64,000 bases of DNA from Hyphomicrobiaceae bacterium (GCA_002919265.1 PKEY01000085.1:19056-83055), one strand, 5' to 3'. Numbered from the stretch's first letter, positions 10,575 through 20,557 are shown. Notes: generated from the letters alone by a model not told the origin. A program made the numbers and translations.

Positions 10575-11858
10575 ATGGCTACACATCAGTCGACCTACGA
10601 GCCCAAATCCGGTTTCGAGAAGTGGCTGGATGAGCGCCTGCCCATCATGCGGATGATGCATGGGCAGTTCATCGACTATCCGACTCCGCGCAATCTGAAC
10701 TACCTTTGGACGTTCGGCGGCATCCTCACCGCCGTGCTGGCGCTGCAGATCCTGACCGGCGTCGTGCTCGCGATGCACTACATCCCGAGCGTGAACGAGG
10801 CGTTCGACTCCGTCGAGCGCATCCGGCGGGACGTGAACTACGGCTGGCTGATCCGCAACATGCACGCGGTCGGCGCCTCGATGTTCTTCCTGGCCGTCTA
10901 CGTCCACATCTTCCGCGGCCTCTACTATGGCTCCTACAAGGCTCCGCGCGAGGTGCTGTGGATCATCGGCGTCCTCATCTACCTCGTGATGATGGCGACG
11001 GCGTTCCTCGGCTACACGCTGCCGTGGGGCCAGATGAGCTTCTGGGGCGCGACGGTTATCACGAACTTCTTCTCCGCCATTCCGCTAGTGGGGCAGAGCA
11101 TCGTCGAGTGGCTGTGGGGTGGCTACGCGGTTTCGGGCGTCACGCTGAACCGCTTCTTCAGCTTGCACTACCTGCTGCCGTTCGTGCTGGCTGGCCTCGT
11201 CGTGCTGCACATCTGGGCGCTGCACGTCTCCGGTCAGAACAACCCGACGGGTATCGAGCCGCAGACCAAGGCTGATACGGTGCCGATGAGCCCGTACGCC
11301 GTGGCGAAGGACGCGGTCGGCATGGCTGTGTTCGCCATCCTTTTCGCGTGGTTCGTGTTCTTCGTGCCCGACTACCTGGGCCACGCCGACAACTACAATG
11401 AGGCGAACCCGCTGGTGACGCCGCCGCACATCGTTCCGGAGTGGTACTTCCTGCCGTTCTACGCGATCCTGCGTGCGATCCCGTCCAAGCTCGGCGGCGT
11501 GATCGCGATGTTCGGCGCGATCATCATCCTGGTGTTCATCCCGTGGCTCGACACGTCGCGTGTTCGCTCCACGAAGTACCGCCCGCTCTATCGCTGGTTT
11601 TTCTGGCTGTTCGTGTTCACCTGCCTGGCGCTCGGATACCTGGGCTCCAAGCCGGCCGAAGGCGTGTACGTGACCTGGGCCCGCGTGTTCACCTTCTACT
11701 ACTTCGCCCACTTCCTCATCGTTATGCCGATCATCGGCATCATCGAGACGCCGAAGCCGATGCCTCGCTCGATCAGCGAAGCGGTCCTCGGCAAGAAGGG
11801 CAACAGTGGGGCTAGGGTATCCCCTGCGGGTGCGGCAGCTGCTGCCGAGAAGCGGTAA
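10575..11858 (+). CDS. petB: Cytochrome b of bc1 complex
   Basis: Haem-ligand helices, [40 protein letters not shown]. Confidence 0.97.
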   Translation: MATHQSTYEPKSGFEKWLDERLPIMRMMHGQFIDYPTPRNLNYLWTFGGILTAVLALQILTGVVLAMHYIPSVNEAFDSVERIRRDVNYGWLIRNMHAVGASMFFLAVYVHIFRGLYYGSYKAPREVLWIIGVLIYLVMMATAFLGYTLPWGQMSFWGATVITNFFSAIPLVGQSIVEWLWGGYAVSGVTLNRFFSLHYLLPFVLAGLVVLHIWALHVSGQNNPTGIEPQTKADTVPMSPYAVAKDAVGMAVFAILFAWFVFFVPDYLGHADNYNEANPLVTPPHIVPEWYFLPFYAILRAIPSKLGGVIAMFGAIIILVFIPWLDTSRVRSTKYRPLYRWFFWLFVFTCLALGYLGSKPAEGVYVTWARVFTFYYFAHFLIVMPIIGIIETPKPMPRSISEAVLGKKGNSGARVSPAGAAAAAEKR

Positions 11859-11880
11859 GGCTCGGGGAGGCGAGGGAATA

Positions 11881-12741
11881 ATGTTCAAGATCCACAAATC
11901 TCTGGGGGCGATGGTCGCGGCAGGCTTGCTTGCCGTAACCGCCCAAGCCGCCTCGGCCGCGGAGGCCATCAAGATCGAGCGTCAAAGCTGGCCGTTCTCC
12001 GGCTTCTTCGGGACCTTCGACAAGGCGCAACTGCAGCGCGGCTTCCAGGTCTACCAGGAGGTTTGCTCGAGCTGCCACGAGCTGCGCCGGATCTCCTACC
12101 GGAACCTGGCTCAGCCAGGTGGTCCCGAGTTCCCGGAAGATGCGGTGAAGGCTCTGGCTGCATCAGCTCAGGTTGAGGATGGTCCGGATGACACCGGCGC
12201 CATGTTCAAGCGCCCTGGCCTTCTGTCGGACCCGCTACCGAAGATCTACGCCAACGAGAAGGAAGCACGGTCCATCCACAACGGCGCCTATCCGCCAGAC
12301 CTGTCGCTAATGGCGCGGGCGCGGAACACAGAGAACGTCGCACCGTGGTACATCCATCCCTTCCTGATGCTACGTGACATCCTTGTCGGCTATCAGGAGG
12401 GCGGCGCCGACTACATCTATGCGATCCTGACTGGCTACAAGGAGCCGCCGGAAGGCTTCGAGCTGATGGAAGGCATGCATTACAACGCCGCCTTCCCTGG
12501 TCACCAGATCGCCATGGCCAATCCGTTCGCTGCCGGCGATGGTCAGGTCCAGTATCAGGACGGCACGCCCTCAACCGTCGAGAATTACGCTCGCGACGTG
12601 GCCGCCTTCCTTTACTGGACTTCCGATCCGAAGGTGGAAGAGCGTAAGCGGATTGGCTGGGTGGTCATCCTCTACCTGATCGTGACCTCGGTCCTACTCT
12701 ACATCGCCAAGAAGCGCATTTGGTCGAGAGTAGAGCACTAG
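11881..12741 (+). CDS. petC: Cytochrome c1
   Basis: Signal peptide, CSSCHELRRISYRNLAQPGG, C-terminal TM anchor. Confidence 0.95.
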   Translation: MFKIHKSLGAMVAAGLLAVTAQAASAAEAIKIERQSWPFSGFFGTFDKAQLQRGFQVYQEVCSSCHELRRISYRNLAQPGGPEFPEDAVKALAASAQVEDGPDDTGAMFKRPGLLSDPLPKIYANEKEARSIHNGAYPPDLSLMARARNTENVAPWYIHPFLMLRDILVGYQEGGADYIYAILTGYKEPPEGFELMEGMHYNAAFPGHQIAMANPFAAGDGQVQYQDGTPSTVENYARDVAAFLYWTSDPKVEERKRIGWVVILYLIVTSVLLYIAKKRIWSRVEH

Positions 12742-12760
12742 CTCTCCGCGAATTTCTTGA

Positions 12761-12792
12761 AGAAAAGGCCTCGTCATCGGGGCCTTTTCTCT
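12761..12792 (+). terminator. Rho-independent terminator of petABC
   Basis: AGAAAAGGCC/GGCCTTTTCT 10-bp stem with T-rich 3' arm. Confidence 0.8.
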
Positions 12793-12873
12793 TTAGGAGT
12801 TCGGTTTTGACATCGTTTGAGGCTCCGCAGCGGATCACGCGAGGGGCGCACGAACGTTGGCCAGGGGCGAGGC

Positions 12874-13752
12874 ATGACGAAAGCAGTACTCGGCATCATC
12901 GGCGGCAGCGGGCTCTACAATCTGCCGAACATCAAGAATCCGCACTGGGAGAAGGTCTCCTCGCCTTGGGGAGAACCGTCCGATGAAATCCTGTTTGCTG
13001 AGGTGGACGGTCTTCCGATCCGCTTCCTACCGCGCCATGGCCGTGGCCATCGTCACTCGCCGACTGGCATCAATTATCGCGCCAACATCGACGCCCTGAA
13101 GCGCACCGGCGTCACCGACCTTGTGTCCGTTTCCGCCTGCGGGTCGCTGCGCGAAGATTTGCCGCCGGGCACGTTTGTTCTCGTCGATCAGTTCATCGAC
13201 CGCACGTTCGCGCGCGAGAAGAGCTTCTTCGGAAACGGGCTCGTGGCGCACGTTTCGATGGCCGATCCAGTGAGCCCCGGTCTCGTCGATCTTCTCGAAC
13301 AAGCTCTAAAGGCAGAAAACATTAACTATCGCCGCGGCGGCACATACCTCGTAATGGAGGGGCCGCAGTTCTCGACGCGAGCTGAATCCAACCTCTACCG
13401 CTCGTGGGGTTGCGACGTGATCGGCATGACCAACATGCCCGAAGCCAAGCTCGCCCGCGAAGCCGAGATTTGCTACGCCACCGTCGCCATGGTGACGGAC
13501 TTCGACTGCTGGCACGAAGAGCACGCCCACGTCGATGTCGCCGCGGTTCTGGAGGTCATGAAGACCAACACGGAAGCCGCGCAACGGATGTTGGCACGGC
13601 TGACGTCCATCTTCCCGCGCGAACATCAGCCCTGCCCGATCGGTTCCGACCGCGCTCTCGATGTGGCGCTTATTACGGCGCCCGAAGTCCGCGATCCTGA
13701 GCTGATCGCGAAGCTGGACGCCGTGGCGGGCCGCGTCCTCAAGAACTCATAA
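12874..13752 (+). CDS. mtnP: S-methyl-5'-thioadenosine phosphorylase
   Basis: LGIIGGSGLYNLPNI, FLPRHGRGHRHSPTGINYRANIDALK, MEGPQFSTRAESNLYRSWGCDVIGMTNMPEAKLAREAEICYATVAMVTDFDCW. Confidence 0.95.
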   Translation: MTKAVLGIIGGSGLYNLPNIKNPHWEKVSSPWGEPSDEILFAEVDGLPIRFLPRHGRGHRHSPTGINYRANIDALKRTGVTDLVSVSACGSLREDLPPGTFVLVDQFIDRTFAREKSFFGNGLVAHVSMADPVSPGLVDLLEQALKAENINYRRGGTYLVMEGPQFSTRAESNLYRSWGCDVIGMTNMPEAKLAREAEICYATVAMVTDFDCWHEEHAHVDVAAVLEVMKTNTEAAQRMLARLTSIFPREHQPCPIGSDRALDVALITAPEVRDPELIAKLDAVAGRVLKNS

Positions 13753-13775
13753 GCGACCCGGCGTCAAATAGGCGT

Positions 13776-14138
13776 TTAGGCGTTAGCCTGATCGCCGGAC
13801 TGCGCGGCTGCGATGCGGTTCATTTCGTCGATGGCCAGGCTCGCGTGGGCATAGGCGCCGCCGGCGCGCATCTCCGCCGCAACCCAAATCGCTTCCATTA
13901 GCTCCTGCTCAGTCGCACCGTGCCGGAGCGCCGCCTTTGTGTGGCCGCGGATGCAGTATGGGCATTGCGTGACGTGAGCTACTGCGACCGCAATGATCTG
14001 CTTCATCTTGACCGACAAAGCGCCTTCCGCAAAAACCTGCTGGCTGAATGCTCTGAAGGCTGCCTCTGTGTCGGGAGCAAGTTGGCGCCGCTTTTGCGCC
14101 GTTTGGGGCGAGGCTGCGGGATAAATATTGTCCGCCAT
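13776..14138 (-). CDS. Carboxymuconolactone decarboxylase / AhpD-like family protein
   Basis: VTQCPYCIRGHTKAALRHGATEQELMEAIWVAAEMRAGGAYAHA with CxxC. Confidence 0.92.
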   Translation of the reverse strand: MADNIYPAASPQTAQKRRQLAPDTEAAFRAFSQQVFAEGALSVKMKQIIAVAVAHVTQCPYCIRGHTKAALRHGATEQELMEAIWVAAEMRAGGAYAHASLAIDEMNRIAAAQSGDQANA

Positions 14139-14669
14139 TGGGCTTCCTCCTTGTGGTTTTGAAAGGGCCTCTTGACCAATATGGACCCTGCCGCGAGCGG
14201 CACAAGCTTGCGATCCCAGAGCCGCAGCGACGGAAAGTCGAAGCTCGCGCCCTTGCCTAATCAGGCGCGGACAGAATAAGGGAACTGCGTCTGCCGAGCT
14301 TGGGTGCCTGGCTTTCAGCGGAAGCTCCAGCGACTCTGGCCAAAATGGGCGGGACGACTGCGAGAAGGGCCTTTACGAAACAGGCCACGAGATATGGCGC
14401 GCGCCTCGACGGCGGTGCCGAAGGTGATTGATCGAGTTTTTGTTTGGAGACGTTGTAGCTCCCGGTCCGATGGATTCTGAGAAGGACGCCTTCGAACCTC
14501 TCGCTCGTGCGAGGCAGATGGTCCCGGTTTCCGTCGACCATGGGATCGGTAAGAAGGGACTCGAAGCGGCCATGACGGTATCGAACGCGGCTTGCCGACG
14601 GTCCCTCAATACTTCGAATAACGCTGCACTGCGCTTATTCAGTTTCGCCGCCACGGGGCACTAAGGGAG

Positions 14670-15206
14670 GTGAAGGTGGAGCATCTCAAGCAACTGGTCC
14701 GGTCGATCCCGGACTATCCGAAGCCGGGCATCATATTCCGCGATGTCACGACGCTCCTGCGTGATGCGGATGGCTTCGAGCAAGCGATCATTGCGCTGGC
14801 CGAGCCTTTCCAATCGGAGAAGGTGGACGCCGTGGCGGGCATCGAAGCGCGGGGCTTCATTCTAGGTGGCGCTGTCGCGGACCGGCTGGGCTGCGGTTTC
14901 ATCCCTATTCGCAAGAAGGGAAAGTTACCCTGGAAGACGATCGGGCAGGAATACACGCTCGAATACGGTGTTGACGCGATCGAGATTCACGAGGATGCCA
15001 TCCGCCAGGGCGAACGCATTCTCATCATCGACGACCTGATTGCGACCGGCGGCACCGCCGATGCGGCCGCCAAGCTTGTTCGCCGCTCGGGCGGCGAGGT
15101 TATCGGCGCCGCTTTCATCATCGACCTGCCGGACCTTGGCGGTCTCAAGAAACTGGAAGCCAGCGGCGTGAAGTGTCACGCACTAATAGCATTTGAGGGG
15201 CACTGA
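14670..15206 (+). CDS. apt: Adenine phosphoribosyltransferase
   Basis: IPDYPKPGIIFRDVTTLLRDADGF, GIEARGFILGGAVADRLGCGFIPIRKKGKLPWKT, ILIIDDLIATGGTADAAAKL. Confidence 0.96.
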   Translation: MKVEHLKQLVRSIPDYPKPGIIFRDVTTLLRDADGFEQAIIALAEPFQSEKVDAVAGIEARGFILGGAVADRLGCGFIPIRKKGKLPWKTIGQEYTLEYGVDAIEIHEDAIRQGERILIIDDLIATGGTADAAAKLVRRSGGEVIGAAFIIDLPDLGGLKKLEASGVKCHALIAFEGH

Positions 15207-15458
15207 ATGGACAACACAAACAGCGCTAACAACACTTTGCCTGCCAATCGGATTCGCGAAGCCATGGCCGCCGTCACCGCCGGCCAACAGAACCCGGAGG
15301 CCGCTGTGCCCTGCCCTGTCTGTGGCGCCCCAGGCCTGCAAGTCGAGGATCGCTCGGTCCGACCGCATGCGGAGTGGTATGCGCTGTCTTGTACGTCTTG
15401 CGGTTTGGACGACACCCTCCACATTCCACTGGGATCGAGGCCAGGCAGCTTCAGTTGA
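15207..15458 (+). CDS. Small zinc-ribbon-like protein, function unknown
   Basis: CPVCGAP...CTSCG spaced Cys pairs; ATG follows the apt stop codon with no gap. Confidence 0.7.
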   Translation: MDNTNSANNTLPANRIREAMAAVTAGQQNPEAAVPCPVCGAPGLQVEDRSVRPHAEWYALSCTSCGLDDTLHIPLGSRPGSFS

Positions 15459-15499
15459 TCTGAGCACGCAGCTCGCAACGAGAGATCGAATACGGAAGG

Positions 15500-15578
15500 C
15501 ATCCCGGTCATCGCTCGGGATGTCGATTTGAAGAGGTCAGCCTTGTTCCAGCCTGGGTACGGTTCGCTGTACCCGGCT
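15500..15578 (+). promoter_or_regulatory. Candidate structured leader upstream of mtnA (two hairpins)
   Basis: CATCCCG(15500-15506)/CGGGATG(15516-15522) and AGCCtGGGTAC/GTACCCGGCT (15550-15578). Confidence 0.35.
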
Positions 15579-15621
15579 AGACTGTCTTCACGGGTGCCAC
15601 CCCAAAGGAGCTTGAGCGGAG

Positions 15622-16719
15622 ATGAAAATCGGTGGGCGGCATTACCGGACCATTTGGCTGAGTGATGACGGCTGGTCCGTGGAGGTCATCGACCAGACGA
15701 AGCTGCCGCACCGGTTCGAAACGGTGGCGCTGAAATCCTGCGAGGACGCGGCTCGCGCCATCCTGACCATGCAGGTCCGCGGCGCTCCGTTGATCGGCGT
15801 CACCGCCGCCTACGGCCTTTGCATGGCCCTGCGGGAGGACGCCTCCGACGAGGCCATGGACCGGGCCATCGAATACCTCGCCAAGCAGCGGCCCACGGCT
15901 ATCAATCTACGCTGGGCGCTCGAGGAAATGCGGAAGGCCATTCGCAATCTTCCGCGCGAACTGCGCGTCGAGGCCGCTTACAAGCGTGCCGCCGAGCTTG
16001 CCGACGAGGACGCCGAGACCTGCCGCCTCATCGGCGTCCATGGGCTTTCGCTCATCAAGGAAATCGCTGCGAGAAAAAAGCCGGGCGAGCCTGTGAACGT
16101 GCTCACGCACTGCAATGCCGGCTGGCTTGCCTGCGTGGACTGGGGCACCGCAACCTCGCCGATCTATCAGGCGCACGACGCCGGCATTCCCGTTCATGTG
16201 TGGGTCGATGAGACTCGGCCACGCAATCAGGGCGCTTCGCTGACGGCATTCGAGCTCGGCAGCCATGGCGTTCCGCACACCATTGTCGTCGACAATGCCG
16301 GCGGGCATCTCATGCAATCCGGCAAGGTCGACATCTGCATCGTCGGGACTGACCGCGTGACGGCCAATGGCGACGTCGCCAACAAGATCGGCACGTATCT
16401 CAAGGCTCTCGCTGCCAAGGACAACAATGTGCCGTTCTACGTCGCGCTGCCGTACTCGACGATTGACTGGACGCTCGAGGATGGGCGCTCCATTCCCATC
16501 GAGGAGCGTTCGGCGGACGAAGTGCTGAAAATGCCGGGCCGCCTGCCCGACGGTTCGGTGGTGACTGTCGAGATTGCAGCGCCGGGTTCTCCAGCGGGCA
16601 ACCCGGCGTTCGACGTGACACCAGCCCGGCTCGTTACCGGTTTCATTACGGAACGGGGCATCGCTCCGGCGACGCGGGAGGGTCTCTTGTCACTCTATCC
16701 CGAGCGAAAGGACGCGTGA
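15622..16719 (+). CDS. mtnA: S-methyl-5-thioribose-1-phosphate isomerase
   Basis: [74 protein letters not shown]. Confidence 0.95.
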   Translation: MKIGGRHYRTIWLSDDGWSVEVIDQTKLPHRFETVALKSCEDAARAILTMQVRGAPLIGVTAAYGLCMALREDASDEAMDRAIEYLAKQRPTAINLRWALEEMRKAIRNLPRELRVEAAYKRAAELADEDAETCRLIGVHGLSLIKEIAARKKPGEPVNVLTHCNAGWLACVDWGTATSPIYQAHDAGIPVHVWVDETRPRNQGASLTAFELGSHGVPHTIVVDNAGGHLMQSGKVDICIVGTDRVTANGDVANKIGTYLKALAAKDNNVPFYVALPYSTIDWTLEDGRSIPIEERSADEVLKMPGRLPDGSVVTVEIAAPGSPAGNPAFDVTPARLVTGFITERGIAPATREGLLSLYPERKDA

Positions 16720-16800
16720 GCGCGGCTCACCTCGCGCGCAGTTGACTTGACCAGCCGGCGCCAAGATCTTTCATGGCCGAAACTCAATGGAGATTTCGCC

Positions 16801-17151
16801 ATGCTGAGCCGTCTTGGCCTTTCCCTCTTGATGTTTCTGGCTGCAATGCTTCCCGCGTCTGCGCACCACGGATGGGGAAGCTACGACTCGAGCAAGACAG
16901 TCACCGTCGAGGGCAAGATCCTCAACGCCAGTTATGAAAATCCGCACGTCACGGTGACGGTCGAAGGCCAGGACAAGACCTGGATCGTTGTCCTTGCCCC
17001 CGTTTCCCGCATGAAAGCGCGGGGCGCCACGGCGGACTTGATTGAAACCGGCAAGGTTATCCAGGCGATCGGTTACGTTTCGACGCGTGATCCCAACGAG
17101 CTGCGCGCAGAACGGATCATCGTGGACGGCAAAACGTTCGAGATGCGCTGA
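16801..17151 (+). CDS. Exported DUF6152-type protein, function unknown
   Basis: Signal peptide ending ...ASAHHGWGSYDSSKTVTVEGKILNASYENPH. Confidence 0.75.
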   Translation: MLSRLGLSLLMFLAAMLPASAHHGWGSYDSSKTVTVEGKILNASYENPHVTVTVEGQDKTWIVVLAPVSRMKARGATADLIETGKVIQAIGYVSTRDPNELRAERIIVDGKTFEMR

Positions 17152-17643
17152 ATGTCGCCTGACGCGCCGGCCTTCTTCGTCGCGCTGGAAAACTCCGCCC
17201 TGGGCGCCGCAATTCGGCAGTCCACGTGGATTTATCCTGCCGCCAACGTCGGCCACATATTGGCTCTCGCCCTGCTGGCTGCTTCTGTTGCGGTCATGGA
17301 TCTGCGCCTGCTCGGTGCGTTCCGCGAAACGGTGCCGGCAGCCGTCATCGTTCCCGCGCGCCGGGTGGCGATGTTGGCCCTCGCTCTCATGCTGCTGACA
17401 GGGCTTACGCTGTTCACAGCAGAAGCGAGCCACATGCTCATGAACCCAGTGTTTCAGATCAAGATGGGGCTGATCGCGCTCGCGGTTCTCAATGCGCTGT
17501 TTGTCCAGCGCCCGCTGTCTGCAGTGCTCACCAAGACACCGGCAATGACACCCTTACCGATGCGGTTTCGGGTAGCCGCTGTAATTTCGCTTGTCCTTTG
17601 GTTCTGTATCGCCGCAGCCGGACGACTGATCGCCTATTTCTGA
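17152..17643 (+). CDS. Small integral membrane protein (DUF6644-like), function unknown
   Basis: Several hydrophobic segments; ATG immediately follows the upstream stop. Confidence 0.7.
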   Translation: MSPDAPAFFVALENSALGAAIRQSTWIYPAANVGHILALALLAASVAVMDLRLLGAFRETVPAAVIVPARRVAMLALALMLLTGLTLFTAEASHMLMNPVFQIKMGLIALAVLNALFVQRPLSAVLTKTPAMTPLPMRFRVAAVISLVLWFCIAAAGRLIAYF

Positions 17644-17656
17644 TCCGCCCCGTTTT

Positions 17657-18703
17657 TTAAGCCGGATTGAGCGGCGCAAAATGCTCGCGCACGGCGGCTT
17701 CCTCCAGATCGCGCGTGATGAACACGATGCGCGAGCGCCGGTCGTCGCTAGGCCAACGCTCCAGCACCTCGACAGGATAGAAAATGTGTTGGACGCCGTG
17801 AATCACGAACGGCTGCTCCTGCCCGCGCACATTCAGCAGCCCCTTGATCCGGAGCAGCTTCTCACCGTGCGTTGCCCGCAGCAGCTCGATCAGCACCTCG
17901 ACCTTGTTGGCTTCCAGCGGCTCATCGAACGTCAGACAGAACGAGCGGATGCCGTGCAGATGGCCGTGGTCGTGATCATGGTGATGATGTGGGTGGTCAC
18001 ATCCCTCTACCGAGCAATGCTCGTCATGAGTTGCATAGCGATCCGCCGCGAGCCACCGATCCACGTCGATGTCCCCGCGCACCTCGTAGGCGTTCAGATT
18101 GAAAAGCTCTGACGGATCGATTGCGCCTTTCACGGCCTTGAAGATCGGCGCCGCAGGATTGAGCAGACGAACGCGCGCCGAAACGCGATCGATTTCATCT
18201 GCCGCCGCCAGATCCGTTTTCGTCAGAATGATACGGTCCGCCATCGCGATCTGACGAGCGGTTTCGAACGTGTTGTCGAGCTGACGGAGCCCGTGTTGCG
18301 CGTCCACTGTCGTGATGATGCCGTCGAGCCGATAGACGCGAAACAGGTCGCGATCATTGATGAGCGTCTGTGCAATCGGAGCGGGATCGGCAAGCCCGGT
18401 TGTCTCCAGCACGACCCGCTGCAGCTCGGGGATCGCACCGCGCATCATGTCGTCATGCAGCTTGAGCAGCGCCTTTACGAGATCGCCCCGAACAGCGCAG
18501 CACACGCACCCCGAGGGCAGCAGCACGGTGTCCTCCTGCACCGCTTCGATGAGCGCATCGTCCAGGCCCACCTCACCGAACTCATTGACGATCACCGCCG
18601 TGCCAGCAGCGATCTCCGGATGCTGGAGGAGCGCCTTGAGCAGCGTCGTCTTGCCTGAGCCGAGATAACCGGTCAGTACGGTGACTGGGATGGGCAGGTT
18701 CAC
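17657..18703 (-). CDS. CobW/COG0523-family GTP-dependent metal chaperone
   Basis: VTVLTGYLGSGKTTLLKALL, CVCCAV (CxCC), His-rich loop CDHPHHHHDHDHGHLHG. Confidence 0.93.
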   Translation of the reverse strand: MNLPIPVTVLTGYLGSGKTTLLKALLQHPEIAAGTAVIVNEFGEVGLDDALIEAVQEDTVLLPSGCVCCAVRGDLVKALLKLHDDMMRGAIPELQRVVLETTGLADPAPIAQTLINDRDLFRVYRLDGIITTVDAQHGLRQLDNTFETARQIAMADRIILTKTDLAAADEIDRVSARVRLLNPAAPIFKAVKGAIDPSELFNLNAYEVRGDIDVDRWLAADRYATHDEHCSVEGCDHPHHHHDHDHGHLHGIRSFCLTFDEPLEANKVEVLIELLRATHGEKLLRIKGLLNVRGQEQPFVIHGVQHIFYPVEVLERWPSDDRRSRIVFITRDLEEAAVREHFAPLNPA

Positions 18704-18769
18704 TGCTGCAATCTCACTCTCGCTGAAGAATTATGCGCAAGGCCGCGCTGGCACGATATTTTGCCAGCA

Positions 18770-19351
18770 TCAAACGCTGCTGTCTGCGGGGGTGCTGCTC
18801 CTCCGCGGCTTGGACTGAACCAGCGCCTCAAACGACCGAACAAACTCATCGAGCGCGGACCAATCGGTAAACTCCGTGTTGCCGGATGAATCGCGCTCAA
18901 CATCTTTCATCTCCGCGATGGCATGGAGGACGGTGCGCTCAACGTAATTGAGCTCGCGATCGTGGATGGCCCCAGCGACGTGATAGATCACATCTGGCGC
19001 CCAGCCGTGCTCGGCGACAAAGCGCCGGGCGATTTCATCGACGGCATTGCGCTCGCTCTGCTCATGGGACGCTGCCGAAAGGCTTACGGGCAGAAAGGCG
19101 GACGGGCAGCGCCGCAGAGCCTCGCCGTGGCGCATGACGAAATCTGCGAGATCCGTGTCGAACTGCCCGAGGTGAATGGAGCCCGCGATCAGCATCGCAT
19201 CGCAGTCGTCAGCGCCGGCCTCCGTCTCATGCGTCTTGATGTCGATCAGGCGCACGAGCTGCCCGTCGTCCTCGAGTCGGCGGGCGACGTGGTGGGCGAC
19301 CTTTTCGGTCTGTCCCTCACGTGAGGCGTAGGCCACGAGGTAGCGAAGCAT
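18770..19351 (-). CDS. Flavodoxin-domain protein, HemG-like (menaquinone-dependent protoporphyrinogen oxidase-like)
   Basis: MLRYLVAYASREGQTEKVAHHVARRLEDDG; SIHLGQFD; flavodoxin fold pattern. Confidence 0.75.
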   Translation of the reverse strand: MLRYLVAYASREGQTEKVAHHVARRLEDDGQLVRLIDIKTHETEAGADDCDAMLIAGSIHLGQFDTDLADFVMRHGEALRRCPSAFLPVSLSAASHEQSERNAVDEIARRFVAEHGWAPDVIYHVAGAIHDRELNYVERTVLHAIAEMKDVERDSSGNTEFTDWSALDEFVRSFEALVQSKPRRSSTPADSSV

Positions 19352-19416
19352 CCTTGGGCTCCTCTGCTTTTCGGCCCAGTCCACCGCGAAAGATGTCGGG
19401 GACGCTATGATAAGCG

Positions 19417-19905
19417 TCAACCTTCGAAAGGCTTTCGCCGTTCGACAAAAACCTTACTGACGACCGAGAACACCAGCTCGCCCCGCTGATTGACCCCTTC
19501 GTTGTCAAAGAGAACCAGCCCAACATTCGGTCGGGAGCGCGAGTCGACCTTCTCCTTGACCCGGCTGGTGAAGCTGAGGGTGTCGCCAACGTATACGGGC
19601 TTCAGCCACCGGAGATCCTGAAAGCCTGGCGACGGGCCATAGCGTGCCGGGCGCTCCCCGCGGTACCGCATCAGGTCGGCCTCGCGGTTCCGGTAATCGA
19701 TGAGCAGGCGCAGCCAGATGGCGCTCGTGTGCCACCCGCTGGCGCAGAGGGCTCCAAACAAAGTTTTCTTGGCGGCTTCATCGTCGAGGTGGAAGGCTTG
19801 GGGATCGTACTTCTTCGCGAAGTCGATGATCTCTTCGCGGGTGAAGGTATGGGAGCCCAGATGAACCGTGGCCCCGATCTCGAGATCCTCGAAGTAGGCG
19901 CTCAT
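19417..19905 (-). CDS. MaoC-family dehydratase
   Basis: YFEDLEIGATVHLGSHTFTREEIIDFAKKYDPQAFHLDDEAAK...CASGWH. Confidence 0.9.
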   Translation of the reverse strand: MSAYFEDLEIGATVHLGSHTFTREEIIDFAKKYDPQAFHLDDEAAKKTLFGALCASGWHTSAIWLRLLIDYRNREADLMRYRGERPARYGPSPGFQDLRWLKPVYVGDTLSFTSRVKEKVDSRSRPNVGLVLFDNEGVNQRGELVFSVVSKVFVERRKPFEG

Positions 19906-20387
19906 CAGGCAGCCTCCGCGCCACGGATGCGGAAGTACTGGGCCACATCCCAAGTCATGACCACCTCACCGTTCTGGTTCAGCATTTCGAACAGGAACTG
20001 ACACACGCCGACCCCCGGCCGCGACCTCAGCTCGCGCTTGGAGGTGCACGTGTAGCGAGCCGTCAGCTCATCGCCGGGAAGCACTGGCTTCAGCCACTTC
20101 GTCTCGGCGATACCGGGCGATCCGAGTCCTTCGGCGTACTTCAGTATCTCATCGACCATCATCCGCATCAGAATGACGCAGGAGTGCCACCCTGACGCAC
20201 AGAGGCGCCCGATCATCGAGTCCTTCGCCGCCTCTTCATCAAGGTGGAAGGGCTGCGGGTCGAAAGTCCGCGCAAACTCGATGATTTCCTCCTTGGTGAC
20301 GACCTTGCGCCCGAAAGGCACCGTCTGGCCGACGATTATGTCGTCCCAGTAGATCCTCTTTTCTCCCGCACCTGCCTCGGTTCCCAT
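19905..20387 (-). CDS. MaoC-family dehydratase (paralogue of next gene)
   Basis: IYWDDIIVGQTVPFGRKVVTKEEIIEFARTFDPQPFHLDEEAAKDSMIGRLCASGWHS. Confidence 0.9.
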   Translation of the reverse strand: MGTEAGAGEKRIYWDDIIVGQTVPFGRKVVTKEEIIEFARTFDPQPFHLDEEAAKDSMIGRLCASGWHSCVILMRMMVDEILKYAEGLGSPGIAETKWLKPVLPGDELTARYTCTSKRELRSRPGVGVCQFLFEMLNQNGEVVMTWDVAQYFRIRGAEAA

Positions 20388-20557
20388 GCCCACACCTCGA
20401 TTGATGCTCTCCTGAGACCTGCCTGATAGCGACCAGCTGCCGCGGTGGGAAGATGCCGCGTGCGCGGAACTCCACTGCTTTAGGCGCGCCCAGACGCCGC
20501 AAATCAAACACCGAATGCGCAAATTACGGCCATAAACTCGCCAATCTCCAGTGTTCG

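Noticed and set aside
11085-11972. 295-aa minus-strand ORF
   Set aside because: Antisense to petB; His/Arg/Asp-rich composition typical of shadow ORFs in GC-rich coding DNA
14139-14669. Overlapping ORFs on both strands between the CMD gene and apt
   Set aside because: Neither strand gives a convincing protein; left as non-coding/unresolved
17950-18010. Repetitive CAT/ATG-rich stretch looking like a microsatellite
   Set aside because: It encodes the His-rich loop of the CobW-family protein
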